A DNA stretch of 61,189 nt from the NCBI GenBank assembly GCA_022821985.1, contig JAJECP010000001.1, forward strand, positions 1 to 61,189, read 5' to 3'. Below the pieces are notes generated by a model. It searched no databases, was not told where the DNA came from, and saw only the letters and a program-made list of their open reading frames with translations. This stretch comes from Acidimicrobiia bacterium. GTDB lineage: Bacteria; Actinomycetota; Acidimicrobiia; Acidimicrobiales; Poriferisodalaceae. The translations under genes and the position numbers were made by a program. Shown here piece by piece: positions 17,801-25,685 of the stretch (its first letter is position 1; each line of letters starts with the position of its first letter).

Positions 17801-20080
17801 CTAGAGCGAGGCTCGGATGATGTTGAGCGCCGAGCCTGCCTTGAACCACTCGACCTGGTCGTCGCTGAACGTGTGGTTGGCCTCGAACGAGAATGTGTCG
17901 CCCGACGGCTTGCGCACCTCCACGGTGACGGGGCGGCCCGGCGCCAGATCGTCGAGTCCCACAACCGAGATCCGATCGTCCTCATCGATGCGGTCGTAGT
18001 CGGCGGAGTCCGCAAACGTGAGCGGCAGCATGCCCTGTTTCTTCAGGTTGGTCTCATGGATGCGGGCGAAGCTGCGGCACAGCGCGACCAAGCCGCCCCG
18101 GAAGCGCGGCTCCATGGCGGCGTGTTCGCGGCTCGAGCCCTCGCCCATGTTCTGGTCGCCGATCACCACCCAGTTCACGCCGGCGGCGTGGTACGCCTTC
18201 GCGATCTCCGGGTACGGCTGCGTCTCGCCGGTCAGCTGGTTCTTGCCATGCCCCACGTCATAGCCGTCGAAGGCATTCACCGCACCGAGGTACAGGTTTC
18301 CCGAGATGTTCTCGAGGTGGCCCCGGTAGCGAAGCCACGGGCCGGCCATGGAGATGTGATCGGTGGTGAACTTGCCCTTGGCCTTGACCAGCACCGGGAG
18401 ATCTGCGTAGTCGTTGCCGTCCCACGCTGCGAACGGCTCGAGCACCTGCAGGCGATCTGATGTCGGCGAGACACGCACCTCGACGCTGCGGGGGTCGGCC
18501 GGCGGCGCCACGAACCCGCTCTCGCCGGGATCGAAGCCGGCCGGCGGCAGCTCGACGCCCACCGGTGTCGGCAACGTGACCGGGTCCCCGGCATCGGAGT
18601 GCAGCACGCCGTCCACGGGATCGAAGTCCAGCGTTCCCGCCAACGCCAGCGCCATGACGGTCTCGGGCGACGTCACGAATGCCAGCGTCGCTGCGTCGCC
18701 ATCGTTGCGCTTGGGGAAATTGCGGTTGTAGGACGTGACGATCACGTTCGCCTGGCCGGGCACGTAGTGCGCGTCGCCGGAGCGATCCCACTGGCCGATG
18801 CAGGGCCCGCAGGCGTTGGCCAGAACCGTGGCACCCAGCGCCTCGAAATCGGCGAGCAGCCCGTCACGCTCGATGGTGGCACGCACCTGCTCCGAACCGG
18901 GCGTCACGAGCAGCTGCGTCCGTGCCCGCAGCCCCTTGGCAGCGGCATCACGGGCGATCGAGGCAGCGCGGGTGATGTCCTCGTAGCTGGAGTTGGTGCA
19001 GCTGCCGATGAGCGCTGCGCTGATCGGCAGCGGCCAGCCCTCGGCCTGGGCCTCCGCCCCCAGGGCCGACACTTCGCGGGCGAGGTCGGGCGTGTGGGGA
19101 CCGTTGATGTGAGGCCGCAGCTGCGAGAGGTCGATCTCGATGACCTGGTCATAGTGGGCGCCAGGGTCGGCCATCGCCTCGTCGTCGGGCCGCAGGTGCT
19201 CGGCGACCCCGTCGGCCGCAGCCGTTACGTCTGCGCGCCCGGTGGCCGACAGATAACGGGCCATCGCGGCGTCGTAGCCGAACAGCGATGTGGTGGCCCC
19301 GATCTCGGCGCCCATGTTGCAGATCGTGCCTTTGCCGGTGGCGCTGAGCGATTCGGCACCCGGGCCGAAGTACTCCACGATCGCCCCAGTGCCGCCGGAG
19401 ACCGTGAGAATCTCCGCCACCTTCAGGATGACGTCCTTCGGCGCACTCCAGCCGGACAGCTCGCCGACCAGGTGCACGCCGATGACCTTGGGCCACCGCA
19501 CGTTCCAGGCGAAGCCGGTCATGACGTCGACGGCGTCGGCGCCGCCCACGCCGACCGCCACCATGCCCAGCCCGCCGGCATTGGGCGTGTGGCTGTCGGT
19601 GCCGATCATCATCCCGCCGGGAAAGGCGTACTGCTCGAGCACGACCTGGTGAATGATGCCGCTGCCGGGCTTCCAGAAGCCTGCGCCGTAGCGGGCGCAC
19701 ACGCTTTCGAGAAAGTCGTAGACCTCCTCGTTGTTCTCCGATGCGGCAAGCAGATCGCGCTTGCCGTCCTCGCGAGCCTGGATGAGATGGTCGCAGTGGG
19801 TCGTGGTGGGCACCGCCACCTCGTCCAGCCCGGCAGTCATGAACTGCAGCCACGCCATCTGTGCAGTGGCGTCCTGCATGGCGACGCGGTCGGGCGCCAG
19901 GTCGACGTAGGAGACGGCCCGTTCGAGTTCCTGTTCACGGTGGGAGAGGTGCGCGATCAGGATCTTCTCCGACAGCGTGAGCGCGCGGCCCAGCCGCTCA
20001 CGCCCAAACGCCACGGCGTCGCCCAGCCCGGCGTACACCCCTTCGATCAGCTCGATCGGAGTACTCGCGTGAACGGCCAT
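17801..20080 (-). CDS. Aconitate hydratase, mitochondrial type
   Basis: Isomerises citrate to isocitrate through cis-aconitate. The 759 residues and domain order match the mitochondrial-type aconitases (about 750-780), which are shorter than bacterial AcnA (about 890). The cluster cysteines are in [10 protein letters not shown] and [10 protein letters not shown]; substrate-binding motifs [11 protein letters not shown] and the C-terminal [19 protein letters not shown] are intact. A GGGAG six bases before the ATG supports the start. Together with citrate synthase and fumarase in the same 17 kb it supplies three TCA steps. No sign of frameshift. The gene is single, ended by a strong hairpin. Confidence 0.95.
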   Translation of the reverse strand: MAVHASTPIELIEGVYAGLGDAVAFGRERLGRALTLSEKILIAHLSHREQELERAVSYVDLAPDRVAMQDATAQMAWLQFMTAGLDEVAVPTTTHCDHLIQAREDGKRDLLAASENNEEVYDFLESVCARYGAGFWKPGSGIIHQVVLEQYAFPGGMMIGTDSHTPNAGGLGMVAVGVGGADAVDVMTGFAWNVRWPKVIGVHLVGELSGWSAPKDVILKVAEILTVSGGTGAIVEYFGPGAESLSATGKGTICNMGAEIGATTSLFGYDAAMARYLSATGRADVTAAADGVAEHLRPDDEAMADPGAHYDQVIEIDLSQLRPHINGPHTPDLAREVSALGAEAQAEGWPLPISAALIGSCTNSSYEDITRAASIARDAAAKGLRARTQLLVTPGSEQVRATIERDGLLADFEALGATVLANACGPCIGQWDRSGDAHYVPGQANVIVTSYNRNFPKRNDGDAATLAFVTSPETVMALALAGTLDFDPVDGVLHSDAGDPVTLPTPVGVELPPAGFDPGESGFVAPPADPRSVEVRVSPTSDRLQVLEPFAAWDGNDYADLPVLVKAKGKFTTDHISMAGPWLRYRGHLENISGNLYLGAVNAFDGYDVGHGKNQLTGETQPYPEIAKAYHAAGVNWVVIGDQNMGEGSSREHAAMEPRFRGGLVALCRSFARIHETNLKKQGMLPLTFADSADYDRIDEDDRISVVGLDDLAPGRPVTVEVRKPSGDTFSFEANHTFSDDQVEWFKAGSALNIIRASL

Positions 20081-20145
20081 GTGATCTCCCGTTTCGTCGG
20101 CTCCCTACGACGCTACGGGTTGAATGCCGAAATCGACGCTGGCGC

Positions 20146-21231
20146 TCAGGGGCGGACTTCGTAGTAGAGGTTCGCGGCGTCGCTGAAGTCGTGCTCGGTG
20201 AAGCGTGTGAATCCGGCAGCTGCAGTCATCTCCCGGGCTTTGTCGGGATAGAGACCGAGGGTGCCCAGCCCCATGCCGCCCGGCTCGCTCAGCGCCGACT
20301 GGAGGCAGCTCGTGATGGAGAAGCCGTAGAACATGGCCAGCATCGGGTTGCGCTGGTCGAGGTTGAAGTCGCCCTTGGAGCGGATGTCCTTGATGAGCAG
20401 CGTGCCGTCGGCGTCGAGCGCGGCCCGGATGGCATCCAGCGCGTCGTCGGGCCGCGGCATGTCGTGCAGGCAGTCGAAGGTGAGCGCCAAGTCGAAGTCG
20501 CCCGTGGCAGGCACATCGGCCGCTCCGGCCTCGATGAACGTCGTGTTCTCCAGCCCCGCGTCTTCGGCGCGCTCTTCTGCCTGTGCGATGGCGATGGCCG
20601 AGGGATCGAAGCCCACCACCTGCGAGCGAGGCCACTTCTCGGCGATGAGGCAGGCAGATACGCCCGCCCCGCAGCCCACGTCCAGCACCTTGGCACCGCG
20701 TTCCAGCTTGGCCACGACGCCGTCGAGACCGCCCAGGATGACCGAGGTGAGATTCTGGCGGCTGAACGGCCCGGTGGTGCGGGCCAGGCCGGCCGCCGCA
20801 CGGGGACCCTGCTGCTCGTAGGTCATGCCGATGCCCGTGCGGAACGAATCGAGGATCAGATCCAAGACTTGGTCGCCGAGCCCGCCGCGGAAGGCGCCCA
20901 TGGCGAAGTGCAGCGAGCCCTCCTCGTCGACGAGCAGCGCCTCGGCCTCGGGCGACAGCGAGAAGGCGCCGTCGTCGTGGGTGACGAGGCCGGCAGCGGC
21001 CACGCCGTAGAGCCACTCCCGCACCAGCCGCTCGGCGAGGCCGGTCGCCTCCGCCACGTCGTGGCTCGTAGCGGGCTGGGTCTCTGAGAGGGCTGCGAAC
21101 AGCCCGAGCTGGTCGCCGATGTGCAGCATCGCCGACACCATCTCGCCCTTCTTGTACGTCCACACTTGGAAGGCGAGCTTCTTCAGGAGATCGGGATCGA
21201 CCTCACGGCGCTCGGTTGCAGTCTCAGCCAT
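20146..21231 (-). CDS. SAM-dependent methyltransferase with N-terminal winged helix
   Basis: A 361-residue class I methyltransferase. The N-terminal 110 residues (VWTYKKGEMVSAMLHIGDQLGLF...) form a winged-helix dimerisation domain like that of mycobacterial Rv2258c. The C-terminal Rossmann fold shows motif I VLDVGCGAGVSACLIA near 188-203, motif II VVGFDPS, and a LTFDCLHDMPRPDDALDAI acceptor region. The substrate is unknown; Rv2258c-like enzymes methylate small lipophilic molecules. The ATG at 21229-21231 is used rather than a TTG seven codons upstream. Downstream on the same strand, 65 bases away, is aconitase. Confidence 0.85.
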   Translation of the reverse strand: MAETATERREVDPDLLKKLAFQVWTYKKGEMVSAMLHIGDQLGLFAALSETQPATSHDVAEATGLAERLVREWLYGVAAAGLVTHDDGAFSLSPEAEALLVDEEGSLHFAMGAFRGGLGDQVLDLILDSFRTGIGMTYEQQGPRAAAGLARTTGPFSRQNLTSVILGGLDGVVAKLERGAKVLDVGCGAGVSACLIAEKWPRSQVVGFDPSAIAIAQAEERAEDAGLENTTFIEAGAADVPATGDFDLALTFDCLHDMPRPDDALDAIRAALDADGTLLIKDIRSKGDFNLDQRNPMLAMFYGFSITSCLQSALSEPGGMGLGTLGLYPDKAREMTAAAGFTRFTEHDFSDAANLYYEVRP

Positions 21232-21270
21232 CTGCGAGACGCTACTCGCCAACGTGCAGTCACTGCCGAG

Positions 21271-21311
21271 TCGGCTCGGGCGCCCCCGGCTTCGCCGTTG
21301 GGCCCAGCCTC
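21271..21311 (-). repeat. Possible degenerate copy C of the dispersed 3'-end repeat
   Basis: GCTCGGGC, CGGCTTCGCC and CAGCCTC occur in the same order and nearly the same spacing (31 instead of 28 bases) as in copy B at 58534-58568. It lies downstream of the minus-strand ABC cassette, the same relative orientation as copies A and B. The match is partial. The rest of 21232-21495 contains no gene I can support. Confidence 0.35.
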
Positions 21312-21495
21312 AGGAGCGGCCGTTCTAGTGCTGCCGATAGGCCGTTTATGGCGGCAAGGTGCCGATGGCAGTCACAGTCATCGGTGTAGCGGGTGAAGCG
21401 GACTCAGCAGTCGACGTCTGAACTAAACTTGCGAGCGTAGAGAAACTCGTCCACCAAGGTGCCGTTGAGTCGCTTTCAAGTTTCGACTACCTGCT

Positions 21496-22119
21496 TCATC
21501 CTTTACGAGTGAACCATGATTGGTGAGGGGGCAGGGTTATGGCCGCCAGCATACCGACCACGAGAAGGATTGCGGCAAACCCAACAGACGATAGTGAATC
21601 ACCATCCGCCAAGGGCAGTGCCCAAGCTTGTGCCTTGCCATCGGAGGCGCGCCCGAAGAAAATCGCAACCATGCCTGCGATGAGAGGAGCAAGAGTCATT
21701 AGTTTCGTGCCACCAATGGACCGGAAGACACATCCCAATCCAAGATAGGCCAACGAGTTACGAGCCCATGTGAAGTGCACCGTCGATCCCATTTGCCAGA
21801 TACCGACTAGGCCGCTCATCAACCCTAGAACAGCGATTACGAGTACTAGTCCAACATCTAACAGATGGAAGCGCACAACAGCGCAGGCCAACCAGTCGTT
21901 AGTATCTGTGTCGAGTATATGTTGCACCACCGCAATCATGAGGATTGGGGCCAAGGCCGCGACCGGAGTATCCACGAGCGATCCTGTTAGCAGGCTTGGC
22001 AAGGGAACGAAAGTTGTTGACGCCAACCATGGATGCAGGCTTTGCAAGATGCAGATGAAGACGACGCTTGTAGGGCGACGCGCTTGAATCCACAGTCGTA
22101 TGCCCGACACCGAACTCAT
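21496..22119 (-). CDS. Membrane protein of unknown function, last gene of the ABC cassette
   Basis: A 207-residue hydrophobic protein with about five or six membrane segments (roughly 17-40, 52-72, 86-112, 118-155, 178-198) and no recognised motif. Its ATG overlaps the TGA of the preceding membrane-protein gene by one base (TGATG on the minus strand), so the two are translationally coupled and presumably work together. It is probably a second permease subunit for the ATPase two genes upstream. Base composition is clearly less G+C-rich than in flanking genes. I do not recognise a family. Confidence 0.7.
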   Translation of the reverse strand: MSSVSGIRLWIQARRPTSVVFICILQSLHPWLASTTFVPLPSLLTGSLVDTPVAALAPILMIAVVQHILDTDTNDWLACAVVRFHLLDVGLVLVIAVLGLMSGLVGIWQMGSTVHFTWARNSLAYLGLGCVFRSIGGTKLMTLAPLIAGMVAIFFGRASDGKAQAWALPLADGDSLSSVGFAAILLVVGMLAAITLPPHQSWFTRKG

Positions 22120-23447
22120 CAGCCCGCTATTGATCTAAGATCGTTGATATCCACTGCATTACAGTGGAGTATTGCATCGATACTTGAAGTGACAAACGCT
22201 GCTGCTTCAAACTCAGGGTCGGATATCGCTCCAATTACCGTACGATGTTGCTGCTCGTCCATGCGCAAACTTCGACTACTAACTTCGCCCATCAGGTGCC
22301 AAACAACCGCTCGCGCCATGGGCGCGAGCTTCTCCGAAGAGCGGCGTTCATCATGCGAAGATATCTGACGAGCATCACAAATTGGCCGTGGCACAACTGC
22401 GTTTAGAATCTCGGAGCGCAACTCGTGTGGTGATGTGAGCATGTTGCGATGTAACCGCACATTCCATGAGTGAGCCGGATCACGATCTGGAATTCGTGAG
22501 CGATCAACTCGTTTGTCATAGATCCATACCGCGGAGTCTGCCTGCTCTGTCACTGTCGCAGGCACCATCAAGCCCGCGTTCTGAAGTTTGTCACGGATTG
22601 AATGCACATCTGCCAAAACAGCAGGCCTCAGCTCTTGATGTTCAGGCCACAAGCAGATTTCAGTGTCGTCATCTACGTTGCAGGTGAGTTCTGACTCGCT
22701 TCTCGGCTCAACACTTTCCCAACCAAGGGGCTCTACAATCTGTGCGCCTACAAAGAGCAACCCGGCAACTGGAATGCAACTGGTGACGCCCATTGCGATG
22801 GGTCTCTTTGACATAAGCGCCGCCGCCAGAAGCGCAGTCGATAAGGCAAAGAGCAATGTGGCCCCTATGGCTCGCATGGCCAATGCTTCAAAAACCGAGC
22901 AACAACTCGCAAAAGTGCCCGTCATGTGTCTTGCCCATACCCAGCCGAGAGAAGGCGGGTAAGCGATCGCCAGCCAAGTTACGATAACTGACAACGGAAT
23001 CGCGAGCGCCGATGGGACACGGATTGCGACCGCCGCCCAGAACATGAATACTGACAAGATAATGATATATGGCAGGAGTAGACCTGCAATGTTGCGCAGT
23101 GAAATTGTTGGGACGCCAACGCGCTGGACATGTTGAATGGCGAAGACCAGGAATGCCATCACGATGGTTGGCTGAGCCGCATGGAGCAAAATCCGCCAGC
23201 GATCTATAACAGCATCGCCATCTAGAACGTCGCTCCTGCGGAGTCTTCCGATCTCCCACGCCAAGAGTCCTGCAAAGATCGGCACTAGTAGTGATATCAG
23301 AAGATTGTTAACGTCGCCAATTCGGTCATCACTATAATAGTCAAGCCCGCCGCTATCTCCATCGAAAATGTCACCAGCCAGCCATGCCAATAGAGTTGCT
23401 GCAAAACCTACGAGTATATGTACAAGGTGCCGTCTCAAATTGGTCAT
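22119..23447 (-). CDS. Permease-like membrane protein with extracytoplasmic CLWPEH domain
   Basis: A 442-residue protein with about seven membrane segments in residues 8-240 followed by a soluble, presumably extracytoplasmic, region. That region starts with two cysteines and a CLWPEH motif (265-270), a pattern I associate with actinobacterial proteins encoded beside ABC ATPases (DUF7224-like; from memory, not checked). An ATG at 23445-23447, seven bases after the ATPase stop, is taken as the start; a GTG at 23463-23465 would overlap the ATPase gene by 11 bases. Neither has a Shine-Dalgarno sequence. Probably the transmembrane part of an ABC system. Its base composition is like the rest of the A+T-richer cassette. 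Confidence 0.72.
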   Translation of the reverse strand: MTNLRRHLVHILVGFAATLLAWLAGDIFDGDSGGLDYYSDDRIGDVNNLLISLLVPIFAGLLAWEIGRLRRSDVLDGDAVIDRWRILLHAAQPTIVMAFLVFAIQHVQRVGVPTISLRNIAGLLLPYIIILSVFMFWAAVAIRVPSALAIPLSVIVTWLAIAYPPSLGWVWARHMTGTFASCCSVFEALAMRAIGATLLFALSTALLAAALMSKRPIAMGVTSCIPVAGLLFVGAQIVEPLGWESVEPRSESELTCNVDDDTEICLWPEHQELRPAVLADVHSIRDKLQNAGLMVPATVTEQADSAVWIYDKRVDRSRIPDRDPAHSWNVRLHRNMLTSPHELRSEILNAVVPRPICDARQISSHDERRSSEKLAPMARAVVWHLMGEVSSRSLRMDEQQHRTVIGAISDPEFEAAAFVTSSIDAILHCNAVDINDLRSIAG

Positions 23448-23454
23448 GTCTAGG

Positions 23455-24312
23455 TCAGTTGACACTTGCGGGAGATGTTGTGCCTAAGGCGTTGACATAC
23501 GCAGCGGTCAAGTCTGTATGTCCATTTGAGAATTGTTCGGCTGTCCCATCAAATCTAACTTGGCCGTCGGCGATTACTACCACAAACTCGAATAGCGGCA
23601 GGAAGTCGGCGATTCGATGAGTCGACAATACCAACGACACATCTTGGGGCAATCGTTGTAATATAGCCTCAAAATTGCTGATTTCGACAGGGTCTAGGCC
23701 AGCCGTTGGTTCATCCAAGAGTAGGACACTCGGTTCATGCACCAATGCTTGCGCTAGCCCGACACGGCGTATCTCGCCTCCCGATAGCTGCGACGCTTGT
23801 CGTTCGTGGAAAGTCTCAAGGTCGACTTGTGACAGTACTTCATCAACGCGTGTCGACAAGCCAGCCCGGGCCATACCCTTTAGCCAACCGGCATAAGCAA
23901 CTTGTTCAAACACTGTCATGCCGGGATAAAATCTAGTGTCCTGTGGCATCCATCCAACAGTCCGGCGAACATGTCGACGAGATCGCCGATGTGACGTACT
24001 ACTGCCGTTGCAAACTACTTCACCCGACTGTGGGGTCAATGCTGAGGAAGCAAGTCCCAAGAGCGTTGACTTACCCGAGCCATTGGGTCCCAATAGCAGC
24101 GTGGTACCCTGCTTGAAAGTATGATTCAAATCGGCGAAAATCTTGGGGCCAAATCCGTAACCGAACGTGATATGATTGAAGACAAGAGTGTCAGTATTGG
24201 TTGAGCCGATGGTTGTAGGCACTTGAGAATCTGTGTATTGTCGTGCAGCTGGTTGCCAAGCTGGGCTACCAATCGATGACCATGCGGGGGACGTCAATCT
24301 CCGCTTCGTCAT
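23455..24312 (-). CDS. ABC transporter ATP-binding protein
   Basis: A 285-residue stand-alone nucleotide-binding subunit with Walker A GPNGSGKST (75-83), Q-loop in VGWMPQDTRFYPGMTV, signature QLSGGEIRR, Walker B VLLLDEPTAGLDP and H-loop STHRI. It resembles the ATPases of export or self-immunity systems with separate permease genes. The first 30 residues have no counterpart in typical ATPases and overlap the upstream gene by 47 bases, so the true start may be a GTG at 24220-24222, which would remove the overlap. It is followed by the two membrane-protein genes that most likely form its channel. Confidence 0.9.
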   Translation of the reverse strand: MTKRRLTSPAWSSIGSPAWQPAARQYTDSQVPTTIGSTNTDTLVFNHITFGYGFGPKIFADLNHTFKQGTTLLLGPNGSGKSTLLGLASSALTPQSGEVVCNGSSTSHRRSRRHVRRTVGWMPQDTRFYPGMTVFEQVAYAGWLKGMARAGLSTRVDEVLSQVDLETFHERQASQLSGGEIRRVGLAQALVHEPSVLLLDEPTAGLDPVEISNFEAILQRLPQDVSLVLSTHRIADFLPLFEFVVVIADGQVRFDGTAEQFSNGHTDLTAAYVNALGTTSPASVN

Positions 24313-24691
24313 CAGTAACGCCGGCGACCTCAGTCAGCCGACCGAAGTATCTCCCGTTGTCCTCCAATGACCACGTACCAGTATCTTCGTGGTAGCAGTC
24401 ATAAAATTCCTCTCCGTACCCGACATCTGGCCACAACGTCCTATGCCGACGGAGCTCTAAGTATGCAGTATCGACGTCCTCGACATTTCCTCTCTCAGTT
24501 CTACATCCCTCAAACGTGATATCTGTTTCGTCCGTGTTGGTGTTGGTGTGATCGTTCCAGCTCTTTGTGACGTCGTGGTATTGGGCATCGTTCCAATACG
24601 TGATGCGTTTGGTCGCGCCGAGCGCGCTTGGGATCAGTGTCACGACAGCCATGGTGAGTGCCGCTATGCCAAGTCGGTTTCGCCAAGTCAT
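24266..24691 (-). CDS. Small secreted protein of unknown function at head of the ABC cassette
   Basis: A 141-residue protein with a clear signal peptide (MTWRNRLGIAALTMAVVTLIPSALGA) and an acidic, aromatic-rich mature part of about 115 residues. Two cysteines (in EGCRTE and YDCYHED) could form a disulfide. It is first in a four-gene minus-strand cassette and overlaps the start of the ATPase gene, so it may be the exported substrate, an accessory binding protein or an immunity factor. No known family is recognised; a bacteriocin-like peptide was considered, but no leader or processing motif is visible. Base composition is lower in G+C than the surroundings. Confidence 0.65.
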   Translation of the reverse strand: MTWRNRLGIAALTMAVVTLIPSALGATKRITYWNDAQYHDVTKSWNDHTNTNTDETDITFEGCRTERGNVEDVDTAYLELRRHRTLWPDVGYGEEFYDCYHEDTGTWSLEDNGRYFGRLTEVAGVTDDEAEIDVPRMVIDW

Positions 24692-24785
24692 GGGTATCGC
24701 TCCTCATCAATGGACGCGCGTTGATAGTAGCCCGTCTGGTGACTTGAGCGGGTGGGTGAGCAGAGCCTCGGACAATGCCGACTGG

Positions 24786-25685
24786 TCAGCTGGTGCAGAG
24801 GGGGTCGTCGCTGGCGGGGGGCTGGTGAAAGCACAGGATCGCCTCGACTCCGACGTACGTGAACTCCCATGGCTCGGGTACCGGTCCCTGCCGGCCGCCG
24901 TCAGGGGCGTAGCTCGGGATCCAGCCGTGCTGCTTGGCGACTGCGAAGTTGTCGGCCGAGATCCACTCGTAGGCGGGCGAAGAGCCGAAGTGGGCGTGCC
25001 CGGCTTGTCCGATGTCGATCGCGTATCCCGTGTGGTGCTTGGAGTACCCAGGCGGCGCCGACATCTTCAGGCGATCTGCCAAGTCATCGAACTCATACGG
25101 CGCCTCGAGCGGACGCAGGAACACTTCTCGCTGGTACCGGTGCCCGCGGTAGGCAGATTTCAGCTCCAGCTCGAAGCCGTGCTCGGCAGCGTCCTGCTCC
25201 AGGGCCAGCCACGCCGCGGCAGCGGGACGCTGCAGCGCGAGGCCATCGTCGATGAGGCGCATCAGCGCGTAGTCGGCTGGCAGGGGCCGGCGCTGGTAGC
25301 CGCGTTCGACGGCTTCGGTACGGACCTGCTCGTCCATCTCGGCCGAGTCGGTGATCGTCGGCTGGGCTGAGATCGACGACAAGTTCGGCAGCTCTGCCGT
25401 GGTGAACAGCTCGTTGAACTCCGGGCCGGTGAAGTGCGGGAAGGACAGCGAGTCGACGCCTGTGGGCGCCGGCTCCTGCCAGCGCGACACGGGCTCGTCG
25501 AGGTCCGGCGCCGGCGCCCACGGCCCCATGATCGGCTCGCGAATCCAAGCGCTCGACTCGGCGACCGCCGCTCCGAGCGGGCGAGGCAAGACCAGGGTCG
25601 TCAGACCGAGTGTCAGAGCGGCAATCGCCCAGCAGCAGCGCCGCCAGCGTGAGGAGGGAATGTCAGGCGACAACAGCAGGCTCAT
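24786..25685 (-). CDS. VanY-like D-alanyl-D-alanine carboxypeptidase family protein (peptidase M15)
   Basis: A 299-residue exported protein: a membrane segment at 15-42 serves as signal or anchor, then a spacer, then the VanY domain from about 135. Motifs seen are SAYRGHRYQREVF, PPGYSKHHTGYAIDIG (two zinc ligands, His and Asp) and EPWEFTYVG. The last is normally EPWH, where the His is the third zinc ligand; here it is Glu, so activity may be lost or altered. The usual role is removing the terminal D-Ala of peptidoglycan stems. The ATG, preceded by GTAGGGACTG, overlaps the ABC exporter stop by 23 bases, so the two genes are co-transcribed and coupled. Confidence 0.82.
   Translation of the reverse strand: MSLLLSPDIPSSRWRRCCWAIAALTLGLTTLVLPRPLGAAVAESSAWIREPIMGPWAPAPDLDEPVSRWQEPAPTGVDSLSFPHFTGPEFNELFTTAELPNLSSISAQPTITDSAEMDEQVRTEAVERGYQRRPLPADYALMRLIDDGLALQRPAAAAWLALEQDAAEHGFELELKSAYRGHRYQREVFLRPLEAPYEFDDLADRLKMSAPPGYSKHHTGYAIDIGQAGHAHFGSSPAYEWISADNFAVAKQHGWIPSYAPDGGRQGPVPEPWEFTYVGVEAILCFHQPPASDDPLCTS

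Noticed and set aside
16393..17804. 470-residue plus-strand protein over the LysR gene
   Set aside because: Antisense shadow of the LysR gene, low-complexity and without motifs.
21253..21495. Transposase remnant beside the low-GC cassette
   Set aside because: Only frames of about 20-30 codons without any transposase motif; no terminal inverted repeats found.
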